Shown: piece by piece, positions 44,209 to 52,714 of the stretch | Numbering within the stretch: position 1 is the stretch's first letter | Layout of the letters: every line of letters begins with the position of its first letter | Origin: CAVUBL01 sp963739795 | GTDB lineage: Bacteria > Acidobacteriota > Thermoanaerobaculia > Multivoradales > DATKCC01 | Length of the DNA: 64,000 bases | Assembly (NCBI GenBank): GCA_963739795.1 | Contig: CAVUBL010000017.1 | Location: 265,146 to 329,145 of the forward strand | Direction of reading: 5' to 3' | The notes under the pieces: model-generated | Database searches by the model: none | Seen by the model: only the letters and a program-made list of their open reading frames with translations | What the model was told of the DNA's origin: nothing | Position numbers and translations under genes: made by a program

Positions 44209-44234
44209 CTTCCGTGCATAACCATCGATACAAT
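44205..44234 (+). promoter_or_regulatory. Promoter of the Ig-like secreted protein gene
   Basis: TTGACT (44205-44210) and TACAAT (44229-44234) are separated by 18 bases and followed by a leader of about 135 bases to the ATG at 44378. The -35 overlaps the stop codon of the deacetylase gene. I could not match the leader to a known riboswitch. Confidence 0.6.
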
Positions 44235-44377
44235 GGAGGGAAAAGCTCAGGTAAAGCTTGAAGTTTTGCTGCTCAGGCGGACCCTTACCGATCGGACGAA
44301 CGCGAGGCAAGCTCGACAGGCGCGAAAACCGCAGACACCCCTGTGGATGGGCCGACGGGCGAGCGGAGGACAGAGTG

Positions 44378-45583
44378 ATGAACGCAAAGAAGCTCCTGAC
44401 GACCCTCGTGGCGATGGCCCTGGCGGCGGCGCCGGCCTTCGCCGCCTCTCCCTTCGGCTATCTCGACGGCAAGGCGGGCGGCGGCAACGGCGCCTCGGGC
44501 GTCGTGCCGATCAGCGGCTGGGCGCTCGATGACGACGGCGTGCGTGCGGTGGACCTGTTCGTGGATGGCGTGATCGCCGGCCGCGCACAATACGGCCGCA
44601 ACCGGCCGGGTGTCACCCGCCTCTTCCCCGGCTATCCGGACTCCGACGCCGCCGGCTTCGGCTTCCGGCTCAACAGCACCCACTACCTCAACGGCCTCCA
44701 CGAGGTCCAGGCGCGGGTCACCTCCGAGACCGGCGAGCGGACCTTCCTCAACGCGAAGGAAATCCTCTTCACCAACACCACCCAGCTACTGGCACCCTTC
44801 GGCGGGATCGACTTCCCGCGGCCCTCGACCGAGCTCTTCGGCACCTGCGACCTGGCGGCTTCGCCGCGCCGACTTGCGGCGATCCTCGGTTGGACCCTGG
44901 ACTCGGGCGTCGAAATCGGGGACATGGGCGTCGGCTACGTGGAGCTGCTGATCGATGGGGCGATCTTCGCCAACAGCCGGGTCGACTGCTACTACGACCC
45001 CGGCCCGGAGAACCACGGCCCGACCAACTGCTATGGCCTGCGGCGCCTGGACATCGAGCGCTCCTTCCCCGACCTGGCCAACTCGCCGCAGTCGGGCTTC
45101 CGGTTCGTCCTGGACATCGGCCACCTGGTCGACTTCGGCTTCTCCGAAGGCCAGCACGTCCTCACCATCCGGGTGGGTGACATCGTCGGCAACGTAGCCA
45201 ACGTCGCCCAGATCCCGGTGACCTTCACCTGCGACGATCGCGTCGGCAACGAGGGCAGCCTCGGGTGGGAGGCTCCGATCCGGCCGGAGAACATCGGCGA
45301 CGGGGTGGTGGAGGCTTCCGGCTGGGCCCTCGACTGGGAGGGCGTGGAAAAGATCCGGGTCTACGTCGACGGCAACCAGGTGGGCGAGGCGGCCTACGGC
45401 CGCGCGACGCCGGCCCTCGCCCTCCAGTACCCTGGCTATCCGAGCAACGCCCACGCCGGCTGGGACCTGTCGATCAACAGCACGAAGCTCTCCGACGGAA
45501 AGCACGACCTGCAGGCGGTCGTGGTCGACAGCGAGGGGCACACCACGCTGATCGGCGAGCGGAGCTTCACGATCGATAACTAG
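44378..45583 (+). CDS. Secreted protein with three Ig-like repeats
   Basis: A Sec signal peptide (MNAKKLLTTLVAMALAAAPA, cleavage near FA-AS) is followed by three similar domains. They start at ISGWALDDDGVRAVDLFVDG, ILGWTLDSGVEIGDMGVGYV and ASGWALDWEGVEKIRVYVDG, each with a later YPGYP or FPDL element and a GLHEVQARV/GKHDLQAVV strand. The middle copy has four added cysteines. The repeats resemble bacterial Ig-like domains, so an extracellular or surface role is likely. The 401-residue product ends without an anchor. The start follows GGAGGACAGAGTG. Confidence 0.8.
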   Translation: MNAKKLLTTLVAMALAAAPAFAASPFGYLDGKAGGGNGASGVVPISGWALDDDGVRAVDLFVDGVIAGRAQYGRNRPGVTRLFPGYPDSDAAGFGFRLNSTHYLNGLHEVQARVTSETGERTFLNAKEILFTNTTQLLAPFGGIDFPRPSTELFGTCDLAASPRRLAAILGWTLDSGVEIGDMGVGYVELLIDGAIFANSRVDCYYDPGPENHGPTNCYGLRRLDIERSFPDLANSPQSGFRFVLDIGHLVDFGFSEGQHVLTIRVGDIVGNVANVAQIPVTFTCDDRVGNEGSLGWEAPIRPENIGDGVVEASGWALDWEGVEKIRVYVDGNQVGEAAYGRATPALALQYPGYPSNAHAGWDLSINSTKLSDGKHDLQAVVVDSEGHTTLIGERSFTIDN

Positions 45584-45718
45584 GGTGAAAAGGGCTGGAG
45601 GCTTCGGCCGCCGACGGTGAGGTGGTGAGGCCGCCTCGCCGTCGGATCGGCTGGCGCGGCGACCTGCTCGCCTAGACCGTTCCGGCTCGGGCCTTCCTCA
45701 CCGCAGAGAGCGGTCGGG

Positions 45719-45768
45719 TCCCCCCCCCGCAACCCCTCGATCCCCTTCCCACCCCCGAGGGGGCGGCA
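45719..45768. repeat. G-rich palindromic repeat, unit 8 (partial)
   Basis: CCCCCCCCCGCAACCCCTCG, then ATCCCCTTCCCACCCCCGAG and GGGGCGG. The far arm is cut short compared with other units, and a terminator follows. It lies between the convergent Ig-like gene and ctpA. Confidence 0.75.
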
Positions 45769-45778
45769 AGACGAGAAA

Positions 45779-45808
45779 GGGCGGCCGATGGGCCGCCCTT
45801 CTTCTTTC
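45779..45808. terminator. Bidirectional intrinsic terminator
   Basis: GGGCGGCC (45779-45786) pairs with GGCCGCCC (45791-45798) around a GATG loop, followed by TTCTTCTTT on the plus strand and, on the minus strand, by TTTCTCGTC. It separates the convergent Ig-like gene and ctpA. Confidence 0.8.
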
Positions 45809-45828
45809 CTTCGGTTGGCTGCCGCCGG

Positions 45829-47490
45829 TTAGCCGCCGGTGCCGGCGGGCTGCGTCGGGGGGGCGGGGTGGTGGGCCGCCTTCTCGGCCACCTTCTCGCC
45901 TTTGGTGTTCTTCAGGGCGTCGCGCTGGGCGAGGAGCTTGCCGGCCCGGCTGAAGAGCTCGATGGCGCGCTGGATCTGGACGTCCTTCTCCGCCCGCACC
46001 CGGTGGGACGCGTCCTGGCCCCAGATGGCGTTGAACACCTCGGAGCGGATGCGCATCAGGACGTCGTCCGTCGTGCCCTTCTCGGCGAAGCCCTCCTCGA
46101 TCTCCTTGGCGGTGCTGATCTTCTCGGAGACCAGCCAGTCCTTGAACTCCTGGAGGACCGCGTCGTCCGGGTGCCAGTCCTGGCTGGTCACCTTGTGGCG
46201 GCGCACATAGTCGACGGCGAAGTCGAAGTGCGCGTTGCGGCTGATCAGGAACTGGGAGTAGGGCGAGAGCTCCCCGGCCTCGACCATCACGTCCGGGGTG
46301 ATGCCGCCGCCGCCGTAGACGTCGCGGCCCAGGTCGGTGTGGTAGACGGGCCCCTTCGCGCCGTCCTTGCCGCTCGAGCCGCCGTGCTCCTTGGTCTCCG
46401 GCGCGTAGGTGTAGTAGTCGTAGTAGGAGCTGTAGTCGCGCTGGATCAGGCGCCCGCTGGGCGTGTAGTAGCGTGCCGTGGTCAGAGCCATACCCGCGCC
46501 GTAGGGCAGGTTGTAGACCGTCTGGACCAGCCCCTTGCCCCAGGTCGGCGTGCCCACGATCAGCCCCACGTCGTGGTCTTGGATGGCGCTGGAGACGATC
46601 TCGGCGGCCGAGGCCGTGCCCCGGTTCACCAGAACCACCACCGGCAGGTCCAGGGCCGGGTGGGCGCCGGTGTCCTTGTACTGGGCGAAGGAGTCTCGGG
46701 TGCGGCCCCGCGTCTCGACGATCATCGCGCCGTTGGGCACGAAGTAGTCGGCGATGTCGATCGCCTGATCCAGGAGCCCGCCGCCGTTGTTCCGGAGGTC
46801 GAAGAGCAGGCGCTTCATTCCCTGCTTCTTGAGGGAGTCGAGGGCCTGGCCGATCTCGGCGCCGGAGCCGCGGGCGAAGTCGGTCAGCCAGATGTAGCCG
46901 GTGTCGGGGGTGAGCATGTAGGCGTGCCGCACCGTCGTCTGGGGGATCTCGGCGCGGGTCACCGTCAGGGCCAGCGGCTCGTCCATGCCCCGGCGCAGGA
47001 TGGTGATGTGGACCTGGGTCCCCTTGGGGCCCTTGAGCTTGTCCACCGCCTCGTCGACCGACATGCTCTCGGTCGGATCGCCCTCGATAGTGTCGATCAC
47101 GTCGCCGGCCTGGATGCCGAGCTTCGAAGCCGGGGTGCCCTCGATCGGGGTGATGACCGTCAGCCGGCCGTTGCGCGTGCCCACCAGGATCCCCAGCCCG
47201 TAGAAGCTCTCCTGCTGCTTCTCGCGCATGTTCTCGTAGGCCTTGGGAGGCAGGAAGTTGGTGTGCGGATCGAGGGTGCGCAGCATCCCCTCGATCGAGG
47301 CGAACACCAGCTCCTTGTACTTCACGTCCGCACCGTAGTGGTCGTGGGCGGTGGTGACCAGCTCGGTGTACGCGTGTAGATGCTCGCGCGTACCGTCGGT
47401 GAGAGCCAGCAGGCGGTCCCCGACGAGGGTTCCGACGACCACGGTGAGGACGAAGAGGGCGAGGGCGGCAAATCTCCAGGATCTACGCAT
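45829..47490 (-). CDS. ctpA: Carboxy-terminal processing protease (S41 family)
   Basis: This periplasmic S41 protease trims or degrades proteins from their C-terminus. The 553-residue protein has a signal anchor (FAALALFVLTVVVGTLVGDR) and the PDZ domain GLGILVGTRNGRLTVITPIE through VDTIEGD-like IDTIEGDPTES. In the catalytic core the Ser lies in NRGTASAAEIVSSAIQDH and the Lys in GTPTWGKGLVQTVYNLPYG. The C-terminal extension is Lys/Ala/Pro-rich. The ATG at 47490 (MRRSWRF) fits the signal anchor. It is divergent from tatA. Confidence 0.93.
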   Translation of the reverse strand: MRRSWRFAALALFVLTVVVGTLVGDRLLALTDGTREHLHAYTELVTTAHDHYGADVKYKELVFASIEGMLRTLDPHTNFLPPKAYENMREKQQESFYGLGILVGTRNGRLTVITPIEGTPASKLGIQAGDVIDTIEGDPTESMSVDEAVDKLKGPKGTQVHITILRRGMDEPLALTVTRAEIPQTTVRHAYMLTPDTGYIWLTDFARGSGAEIGQALDSLKKQGMKRLLFDLRNNGGGLLDQAIDIADYFVPNGAMIVETRGRTRDSFAQYKDTGAHPALDLPVVVLVNRGTASAAEIVSSAIQDHDVGLIVGTPTWGKGLVQTVYNLPYGAGMALTTARYYTPSGRLIQRDYSSYYDYYTYAPETKEHGGSSGKDGAKGPVYHTDLGRDVYGGGGITPDVMVEAGELSPYSQFLISRNAHFDFAVDYVRRHKVTSQDWHPDDAVLQEFKDWLVSEKISTAKEIEEGFAEKGTTDDVLMRIRSEVFNAIWGQDASHRVRAEKDVQIQRAIELFSRAGKLLAQRDALKNTKGEKVAEKAAHHPAPPTQPAGTGG

Positions 47491-47537
47491 CCCGCGGATC
47501 GTATCACCCGGTGCGGAGGTCCCGGCCGGCCTCTCGC

Positions 47538-47566
47538 TTGACTTTCCCGGGCTCCTGGCCAATCAT
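47538..47566 (+). promoter_or_regulatory. Predicted tatA promoter, very short leader
   Basis: TTGACT (47538-47543), a 17-base spacer and AATCAT (47561-47566) precede the tatA ATG by only 10 bases, so the transcript would have almost no leader. The -10 is weak. Confidence 0.4.
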
Positions 47567-47576
47567 CCAAGGCGAG

Positions 47577-48107
47577 ATGCTCGGTTCGATCGGCTTTCCC
47601 GAAGTCCTCATGATCTTGGTGATCGCCCTTCTGATCTTCGGCCCGAAAAAACTGCCGGAGGTCGGGCGGACGATCGGCAAGGGCCTCGCAGAGTTCCGCC
47701 GCGCGAGCTCCGACCTGAAGCGCTCGGTCAACGCCGAGCTCGCCCTGGACGACGACGAGCGCCAGCCGACCCCGCGACGGCCCGCGGTCGCGGCCCGGAC
47801 CCTGGATGACGGTGCGCGGAGCGGACCCGGCTACGGCCCGGATGCCGCCGCCGCGCCGGCGCCTGCGGTGACCGAGGCGCCCGAGAACACGGCCGCGCGC
47901 GGTTCGCTCGAGAGCGCCGAGGAGGAGGCGCCTGCGGCGCCCGCCGAGGTCGCCCAATCGTCCGAGGTCGCCGAGGCCTCCGAGATTGCTCTGGCCCCCG
48001 AAGGCGCTGCGCCGGCCGCGGAAGCGCCCGCCTCGGCTCCTGAGGCCTCCTCGCCCCCCGAGGCCGCGGAGCCCGCGCCCGCCGACGACGCCGTCGCCAC
48101 CCACTGA
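47577..48107 (+). CDS. tatA: Twin-arginine translocase subunit TatA/TatB
   Basis: TatA-type proteins form the pore for folded proteins with twin-Arg signals. The N-terminus MLGSIGFPEVLMILVIALLI with FGPKKLPEVGRTIGKGLAEF is the standard helix, hinge and amphipathic helix. The C-terminal tail of about 115 residues is long and Ala/Glu/Pro-rich, longer than usual TatA and closer to TatB length. TatA or TatB identity cannot be settled, since only one such gene is here. It precedes tatC on the same strand. Confidence 0.9.
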   Translation: MLGSIGFPEVLMILVIALLIFGPKKLPEVGRTIGKGLAEFRRASSDLKRSVNAELALDDDERQPTPRRPAVAARTLDDGARSGPGYGPDAAAAPAPAVTEAPENTAARGSLESAEEEAPAAPAEVAQSSEVAEASEIALAPEGAAPAAEAPASAPEASSPPEAAEPAPADDAVATH

Positions 48108-48187
48108 CCCCTTCGGAACTCCGCACCAGGATGCCCTCCGGCCCCGGCCGACTCCCCGCCGCCTCCGGTCGCGAGGAGCTCACCACG

Positions 48188-48940
48188 ATGACACTCCTCG
48201 ATCACCTCGAGGAGCTCAGGAAGCGCGTCATCTACTCCCTGATCGCGCTGGCGGTGACCTTCCTCGGTTCCTGGACCATCGCGCGCCAGATCTTCGAGTT
48301 CCTGGCCCGCCCGATTTACCGCTTCCTGCCGGCGGGCAAGAAGCTGGCCTTCCTGGGCATCACCGATCCGTTCATCCTCTACGTCAAGGTGGCGGCCCTG
48401 GCGGGGGTGTTCATCGCCTCGCCCTTCCTCATCTACCAGATCTACGCCTTCGTCGCTCCGGGGCTCTACAAGCGCGAGCGCCGCTGGGCGCTGCCCTTCG
48501 TGATCGTCGGTACGTTCTTCTTCGTCGCCGGCGGGGCGTTCGCGTACACGGTGGCCTTCCCCTTCGCCGTCGAGTTCCTGCTCGGCGTCGGGCAGCCGTT
48601 CGATCCGGTGATCACGGTGGGCAAGTACTTCGGCTTCCTGATGACCGTCATCCTCGGCCTGGGCCTGATGTTCGAGCTGCCGATGTTCCTCTTCCTGCTC
48701 GCGGCGGCCGGGGTGGTCACGCCCCGCTTCCTGATGCACAACTTCCGTTGGGCCGTGCTCCTGATCTTCATCGCCGCCGCGGTCATCACGCCCACGCCGG
48801 ACGTGTTCAACATGTCCATCTTCGCGGTGCCGACCGTAGGGCTCTACCTCCTAGGGGTCCTGGGCGCCTGGCTCGTGACCCGCTCGCGGAAGAAACGCCG
48901 CGCCGCCGAGGCCGCCGAGTCCGCCTCGGAGTCTTCGTGA
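48188..48940 (+). CDS. tatC: Sec-independent translocase protein TatC
   Basis: TatC is the receptor for twin-Arg signal peptides. The 250-residue protein starts MTLLDHLEELRKRVIYSLIA and has six membrane helices. Conserved loops are ITDPFILYVKVAALAGVFIA, then FVAPGLYKRER, and LGLMFELPMFLFLL. The ATG at 48188 follows GAGGAG; an upstream in-frame ATG at 48131 would add 19 unconserved residues. TatA and TatC in one operon indicate a working Tat system. Confidence 0.93.
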   Translation: MTLLDHLEELRKRVIYSLIALAVTFLGSWTIARQIFEFLARPIYRFLPAGKKLAFLGITDPFILYVKVAALAGVFIASPFLIYQIYAFVAPGLYKRERRWALPFVIVGTFFFVAGGAFAYTVAFPFAVEFLLGVGQPFDPVITVGKYFGFLMTVILGLGLMFELPMFLFLLAAAGVVTPRFLMHNFRWAVLLIFIAAAVITPTPDVFNMSIFAVPTVGLYLLGVLGAWLVTRSRKKRRAAEAAESASESS

Positions 48941-48981
48941 CAGACCCGCCGGGCTTTTCCAACGGAGCCCGCCTCTGGGCG

Positions 48982-49042
48982 GGGGCGTCCCCTTTCCCCC
49001 CTGGGGGTGGGAAGGGGATCGAGGGGATGCGAGGGGGAGCCA
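48982..49042. repeat. G-rich palindromic repeat, unit 9
   Basis: GGCGTCCCCTTTTCCCCCCT, then GGGGGTGGGAAGGGG and ATCGAGGGGATGCGAGGGGG, between the convergent tatC and sulfatase-like genes. It is followed by CCAGTGGG; the related CCAGTC tail follows unit 4. Confidence 0.8.
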
Positions 49043-49172
49043 GTGGGTCCAGCGTTCAGGAATAGCCGAGCGGGCGATCGTAGGCTCCGCCGGTTGGCGT
49101 GGGCGGGGAGGAGCCGGGTCCCACGGAGGCGATGGCGGTTCCCGAGCCTCGTCGCTTCGAAGTGAAGATCAC

Positions 49173-51161
49173 TTAATTGACATACCCGAGGGCGCGGAGC
49201 TGCTGGCGCTCCTCGTCGCTGAGCTTCTGGCTCTCGGGGCGCGGCCCCGGCCGGCGGTCGGCGAGCCAACGATCGAGGAGGCTCGAGAGCTCGCGCTCCA
49301 CAGGCAGGCCGCGCCCGGCGAGGTTGTGGAGCTCCCCCGGGTCCTGGGTCAGGTCGTAGAGGTAGGCGCCGTCGGGGATCGCGCGCTCGCCGAGGATGCG
49401 GAAGTAGCGGTGGGTCGCGGTCCGCACCATCGCGCCCAGGTGGTCGGCGTGCTCGGCGAACACGGCGCGCCGGCCCTGGTGGCCGTTGTAAGTGAGCTGG
49501 TGGAGGTCGGTGCCGTCCTGGGCCGGCACGTCGAGACCCGCGCCGGTCAGCAGGGTGGGGAAGAGGTCGATGGTCTGGACCAGCCCGTCCAGCCGCCGCC
49601 CGGCGCTCTGGCCCGGCCAGTGCACGAGGAGCGGCACGTGGGTCGTCGTCTCCCAGAGCCCGACGTGGCGGAAGTCGATACCGTGATCGCCCAGGTTCTC
49701 GCCGTGGTCGGCGACCAGGGCGACGATCGTGTGCTCGAGCAGGCCTCGGCTCGCGAGGAATCCCAGGAGGCGGTCCACCTGCCGGTCGACGTAGGCCACC
49801 TCGCCGGAGTAGAGGTCGCGCTGGCCCCCCAGGACCGGCTCGCTGAACTCCCGCTCGCCCGGGCGCCGGAACGGGATCCACGAGCCCACCGGCGAGAGCC
49901 CGGACGGGGCGGCCGGACGGAAGCCCAGGGCGTAGGGCTCTGGCGGGGTGTGGGGGGTGTGGGGGTCGAACAGGTGCAGCCAGACGAAGAAGGGCGGCGG
50001 CGCGCCGGAGCCGGCCCCTCGACCGGGCGGCCCGTCGTGACCGCCTCGGCCGCCCTCCTCGGGGCGCCGGGCGATCCAGTCCATGACGTCATCCACCGGC
50101 AGCTCGGCGGCGAAGGTGTGATCCGTCAGGATTACGCGGCCGAAGCCCTGGCCGAGCCCCGAGTTGTGGTCCCCCAGGTGGCTCGCCGAGATCACGGCCA
50201 GGGTTTGGTAGCCGGCCGTGGAGAAGAGCTCTGCCAGGGTGGTGCGTTCCTTCGGCAGAGGCGTGTGGAGGTCATAGACGCCGTGGTTCTTGCCGTAGAG
50301 GCCGGTGAAGATGGAGGCGAAGCTGGGGTTGGTGGAGTTGAAGGTGGAGTAGGCGTGGGTCCAGACGTCGCTCTCGGCCGCGAACCGGTCGATCGCCGGC
50401 GTGAGGCTGGTGGAGAGATCCTGTGCCGAGCGCCAGGCCCCTACGTGGTCGGCGCGCAGGGTGTCGATCCCCAGGATCACGACGTTGGGCGGCCCGGGGT
50501 CCGGCGAGGACCAGGCGGCGATGGGCCGGCGGTCGTAGAGGGCCGGGCTACCCCAGGCGGCCACCGGTGGAGGCTCGGAGAGGGCGATGCCGTCGGGCCC
50601 CGGGATCGCGTCGACCTCGAGGAGCAGGTCCACCCGGGTCTCGGCGTAGTCGGTGAGGTCGACCTCCACCGTCCCGGGCGCCGTTCGGGTGAGCCGGGCG
50701 GCCGTGTCGCGCCACAGCTCGTGGATCTGGCCGCGGGCGTCGCGCAGGCCGAAGCGGTAGCGGCACGGGCACGCGCGAGCTGTCCAGCCCAAGGGGATGA
50801 AGGAGACGTAGGGATCGGTTCCCAGGTCGACAGACCAGGAGAGGCGGGTGCCGGCAGCCTGGTCGAGGGTTCGGATCTCGCCCGGTCGCCGAAAGGGAAA
50901 GGCGGCGAGCTGGCTCTTCGGCACCTTGGACATGTCCCGGGGCTCCTCGCTCCCCAGGTAGCCGATTCCGACCTGAAATGGGGCGGTGGCCCCGAAGGCG
51001 TTGAGCTCGAGCTTCGGCGTCGCTGCGGCGACGTCCGCGAGGTCGGTCCGGGTCCAGCCGCGGGGCGCTTCGAGCCGCGGCCGCGGACCGCAGCCCGCCG
51101 CCAGGAGCGCGAGCGCTCCAAGAAGCCCGAGGGTCGACGCCTGGAAGTGCCCGCTACGCAT
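49173..51161 (-). CDS. Sulfatase-like hydrolase/transferase lipoprotein
   Basis: The 662-residue protein has a lipoprotein signal (GALALLAAGCG, lipobox Cys about 23), then a domain of about 190 residues without known family. The alkaline-phosphatase-superfamily domain has NVVILGIDTLRADHVGAW (metal Asp), FVWLHLFDPHTPHTPPEPY and VALVADHGENLGDHG (metal Asp-His). Where sulfatases have C/S-x-P-S-R it has STNPSFASIFTG, so the nucleophile would be Thr, as in phosphoethanolamine and LTA transferases, and the Arg is Phe. A sulfatase role is doubtful; an envelope transferase or hydrolase is more likely. It lies 11 bases after the LpxL-like gene. Confidence 0.82.
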   Translation of the reverse strand: MRSGHFQASTLGLLGALALLAAGCGPRPRLEAPRGWTRTDLADVAAATPKLELNAFGATAPFQVGIGYLGSEEPRDMSKVPKSQLAAFPFRRPGEIRTLDQAAGTRLSWSVDLGTDPYVSFIPLGWTARACPCRYRFGLRDARGQIHELWRDTAARLTRTAPGTVEVDLTDYAETRVDLLLEVDAIPGPDGIALSEPPPVAAWGSPALYDRRPIAAWSSPDPGPPNVVILGIDTLRADHVGAWRSAQDLSTSLTPAIDRFAAESDVWTHAYSTFNSTNPSFASIFTGLYGKNHGVYDLHTPLPKERTTLAELFSTAGYQTLAVISASHLGDHNSGLGQGFGRVILTDHTFAAELPVDDVMDWIARRPEEGGRGGHDGPPGRGAGSGAPPPFFVWLHLFDPHTPHTPPEPYALGFRPAAPSGLSPVGSWIPFRRPGEREFSEPVLGGQRDLYSGEVAYVDRQVDRLLGFLASRGLLEHTIVALVADHGENLGDHGIDFRHVGLWETTTHVPLLVHWPGQSAGRRLDGLVQTIDLFPTLLTGAGLDVPAQDGTDLHQLTYNGHQGRRAVFAEHADHLGAMVRTATHRYFRILGERAIPDGAYLYDLTQDPGELHNLAGRGLPVERELSSLLDRWLADRRPGPRPESQKLSDEERQQLRALGYVN

Positions 51162-51172
51162 GGTCAGCGAGT

Positions 51173-52120
51173 CTACTCCGCCGATTCCGACGGATTTGCC
51201 GAGCCGGCCGAGCCCGCCGATTCCGCCGGTGGGGGCTGCCGGCGCCAGCGGCGGTGCATCCAGACCCACTGCTCGGGAACCCGCCGGATCTGCTCCTCGA
51301 TCGCCCGGGTCATGAGGGCGGTCGCCGCGACCTCGTCGTCGGGCAGGTCGAGGGGGGCCTGGAAGCGGGCCAGGTGAGAGCCGTCGGCGCGCCGCTCGAT
51401 GAAGCAGGGAATGACCACCGTCTTCTGGTGGAGGGCGATCCGGGCGGCGCCCACCGGGGTGTAGGCCGGGCGGCCGAAGAACGGTACCCATACCCCGTCC
51501 ACCTTGGTGTCCTGGTCGATGAGCATGCCCAGGGCGCGGCCGGAACGGAGTGTGCGCAGCAGCTCGCGCGCCGCTCCCCGCTCGCCGCGCTCGATCGTTC
51601 GGCTCCCGAAGCGGGCGCGCAGGCCGCCGAGCAGGCGCTGGAGCGGCGCCTCGTCGAGACCGCGGGCGACCACGGTGATCCCCAGCCCGTTGCAGTTCGA
51701 GACCGCCGCCATGAGCTCCCAGTTGCCGCAGTGTCCGGTGATGAAGACCGCCGGGCGGCCGTCGGCGCGGGCCGCCGCCACGGTCTCGAGCCCTTCCACC
51801 TCCACGTGGCGCGCCAGCTCCTCGCAGCCCCGGGTGAAGAACCAGAGGGCCTCGCCCAGGGTGCGGCCCAGGTGGAGGAAGCACTCCCGGGCCAGGCGGG
51901 TCCGCTCCTCGGCGGAGCGCTCCGGGAAGGCGATCCCCAAGTGGTCCAGGGTCCGGCGCCGGTCGCGGCCGGCGACGTACCAGCCCAGGCGCCCGATCGC
52001 GGCGCCGAAGGCCTGCGCCGCCCGCAGCGGCAGGAGGGCGAGCCCGGCGGCCAGGGTGCGGATGATCCCGGCCGCCACGACGGCGCGGACGAGGCGGCTC
52101 CGGCGGGTCCGACTAGGCAT
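51173..52120 (-). CDS. LpxL/HtrB-like lipid A acyltransferase
   Basis: LpxL-type enzymes add secondary acyl chains to KDO2-lipid A. The 315-residue protein has a hydrophobic N-terminus and FITGHCGNWELMAAVSNCNG with the HX4E catalytic motif. It also has the typical VVARGLDEAPLQRLLGGLRA, GMLIDQDTKVDGVWVPFFG and VPEQWVWMHRRWR. Its location directly after kdsC and kdsD fits a KDO-dependent acylation. The acyl donor and position are not readable from sequence. Confidence 0.88.
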   Translation of the reverse strand: MPSRTRRSRLVRAVVAAGIIRTLAAGLALLPLRAAQAFGAAIGRLGWYVAGRDRRRTLDHLGIAFPERSAEERTRLARECFLHLGRTLGEALWFFTRGCEELARHVEVEGLETVAAARADGRPAVFITGHCGNWELMAAVSNCNGLGITVVARGLDEAPLQRLLGGLRARFGSRTIERGERGAARELLRTLRSGRALGMLIDQDTKVDGVWVPFFGRPAYTPVGAARIALHQKTVVIPCFIERRADGSHLARFQAPLDLPDDEVAATALMTRAIEEQIRRVPEQWVWMHRRWRRQPPPAESAGSAGSANPSESAE

Positions 52121-52165
52121 GGGACGACCAGGTGGGCGGTCGGGACGCGAGAAGGGAGACGAGGC

Positions 52166-52714
52166 TCAACCGAGGTAGCTCGCGATGACCGAGGACCACT
52201 CACCCCGGGCCTTGAGGATCCATTCCACCGCCTCGCGCACCGCGCCGGCTCCTCCCGGGCAGGTCAGGATGCGGTCCACCCGGAGGCGGACCTCGGCGGC
52301 GGCGTCGACAGGGGCGAAGGAGAGGCCGCAGTGGAGGAGGACGGGCAGGTCGACCAGGTCGTCGCCCACGTAAGCGACCCTACGAGGCTCGGTCTCGTGC
52401 TCGGCGAGGAACTCCCGGAACGCCTGACCCTTGTCCCCGCGGCCGGTGAGGGCCACGTCCAGGCCGAGCTCCTCGACCCGCAGGTCGAGGGCGGCTCCGC
52501 CCCGCGCCGAGAGCACTCCGACCTTGAGGCCGGCGCGCTGGGCGAGCTTGAGGCCGAGTCCGTCGCGCACGTGGAAGAGCTTGCGGTCCTCGCCCCGAGG
52601 CCCGTACCGCAGCCGGCCGTCGGTGAGCACGCCGTCGACGTCGGTCAGCAGCCACTCGAGGGCGGCGGCGCGCAGCCGCGGGTCGCCCGGGGCCCGCTTC
52701 GGCGCCGAGCTCAA
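52166..52714 (-). CDS. kdsC: 3-deoxy-D-manno-octulosonate 8-phosphate phosphatase
   Basis: KdsC is a HAD phosphatase that dephosphorylates KDO-8-phosphate. The 182-residue protein has motif I LLTDVDGVLTDGRL, HVRDGLGLKLAQRAGLKVGV, then LSARGG and KGQAFREFLAEHE, and GDDLVDLPVLLHCGLSFAP. All match the small tetrameric KdsC type. The probable TTG start (52714) overlaps the kdsD stop as TTGA. It forms one operon with kdsD, the LpxL-like gene and the sulfatase-like gene. Confidence 0.9.
   Translation of the reverse strand: MSSAPKRAPGDPRLRAAALEWLLTDVDGVLTDGRLRYGPRGEDRKLFHVRDGLGLKLAQRAGLKVGVLSARGGAALDLRVEELGLDVALTGRGDKGQAFREFLAEHETEPRRVAYVGDDLVDLPVLLHCGLSFAPVDAAAEVRLRVDRILTCPGGAGAVREAVEWILKARGEWSSVIASYLG

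Noticed and set aside
44235..44377. A c-di-GMP riboswitch in the long leader of the Ig-like gene
   Set aside because: The GEMM core elements could not be matched. The leader of the giant gene at 7675-7958 was rejected for the same reason.
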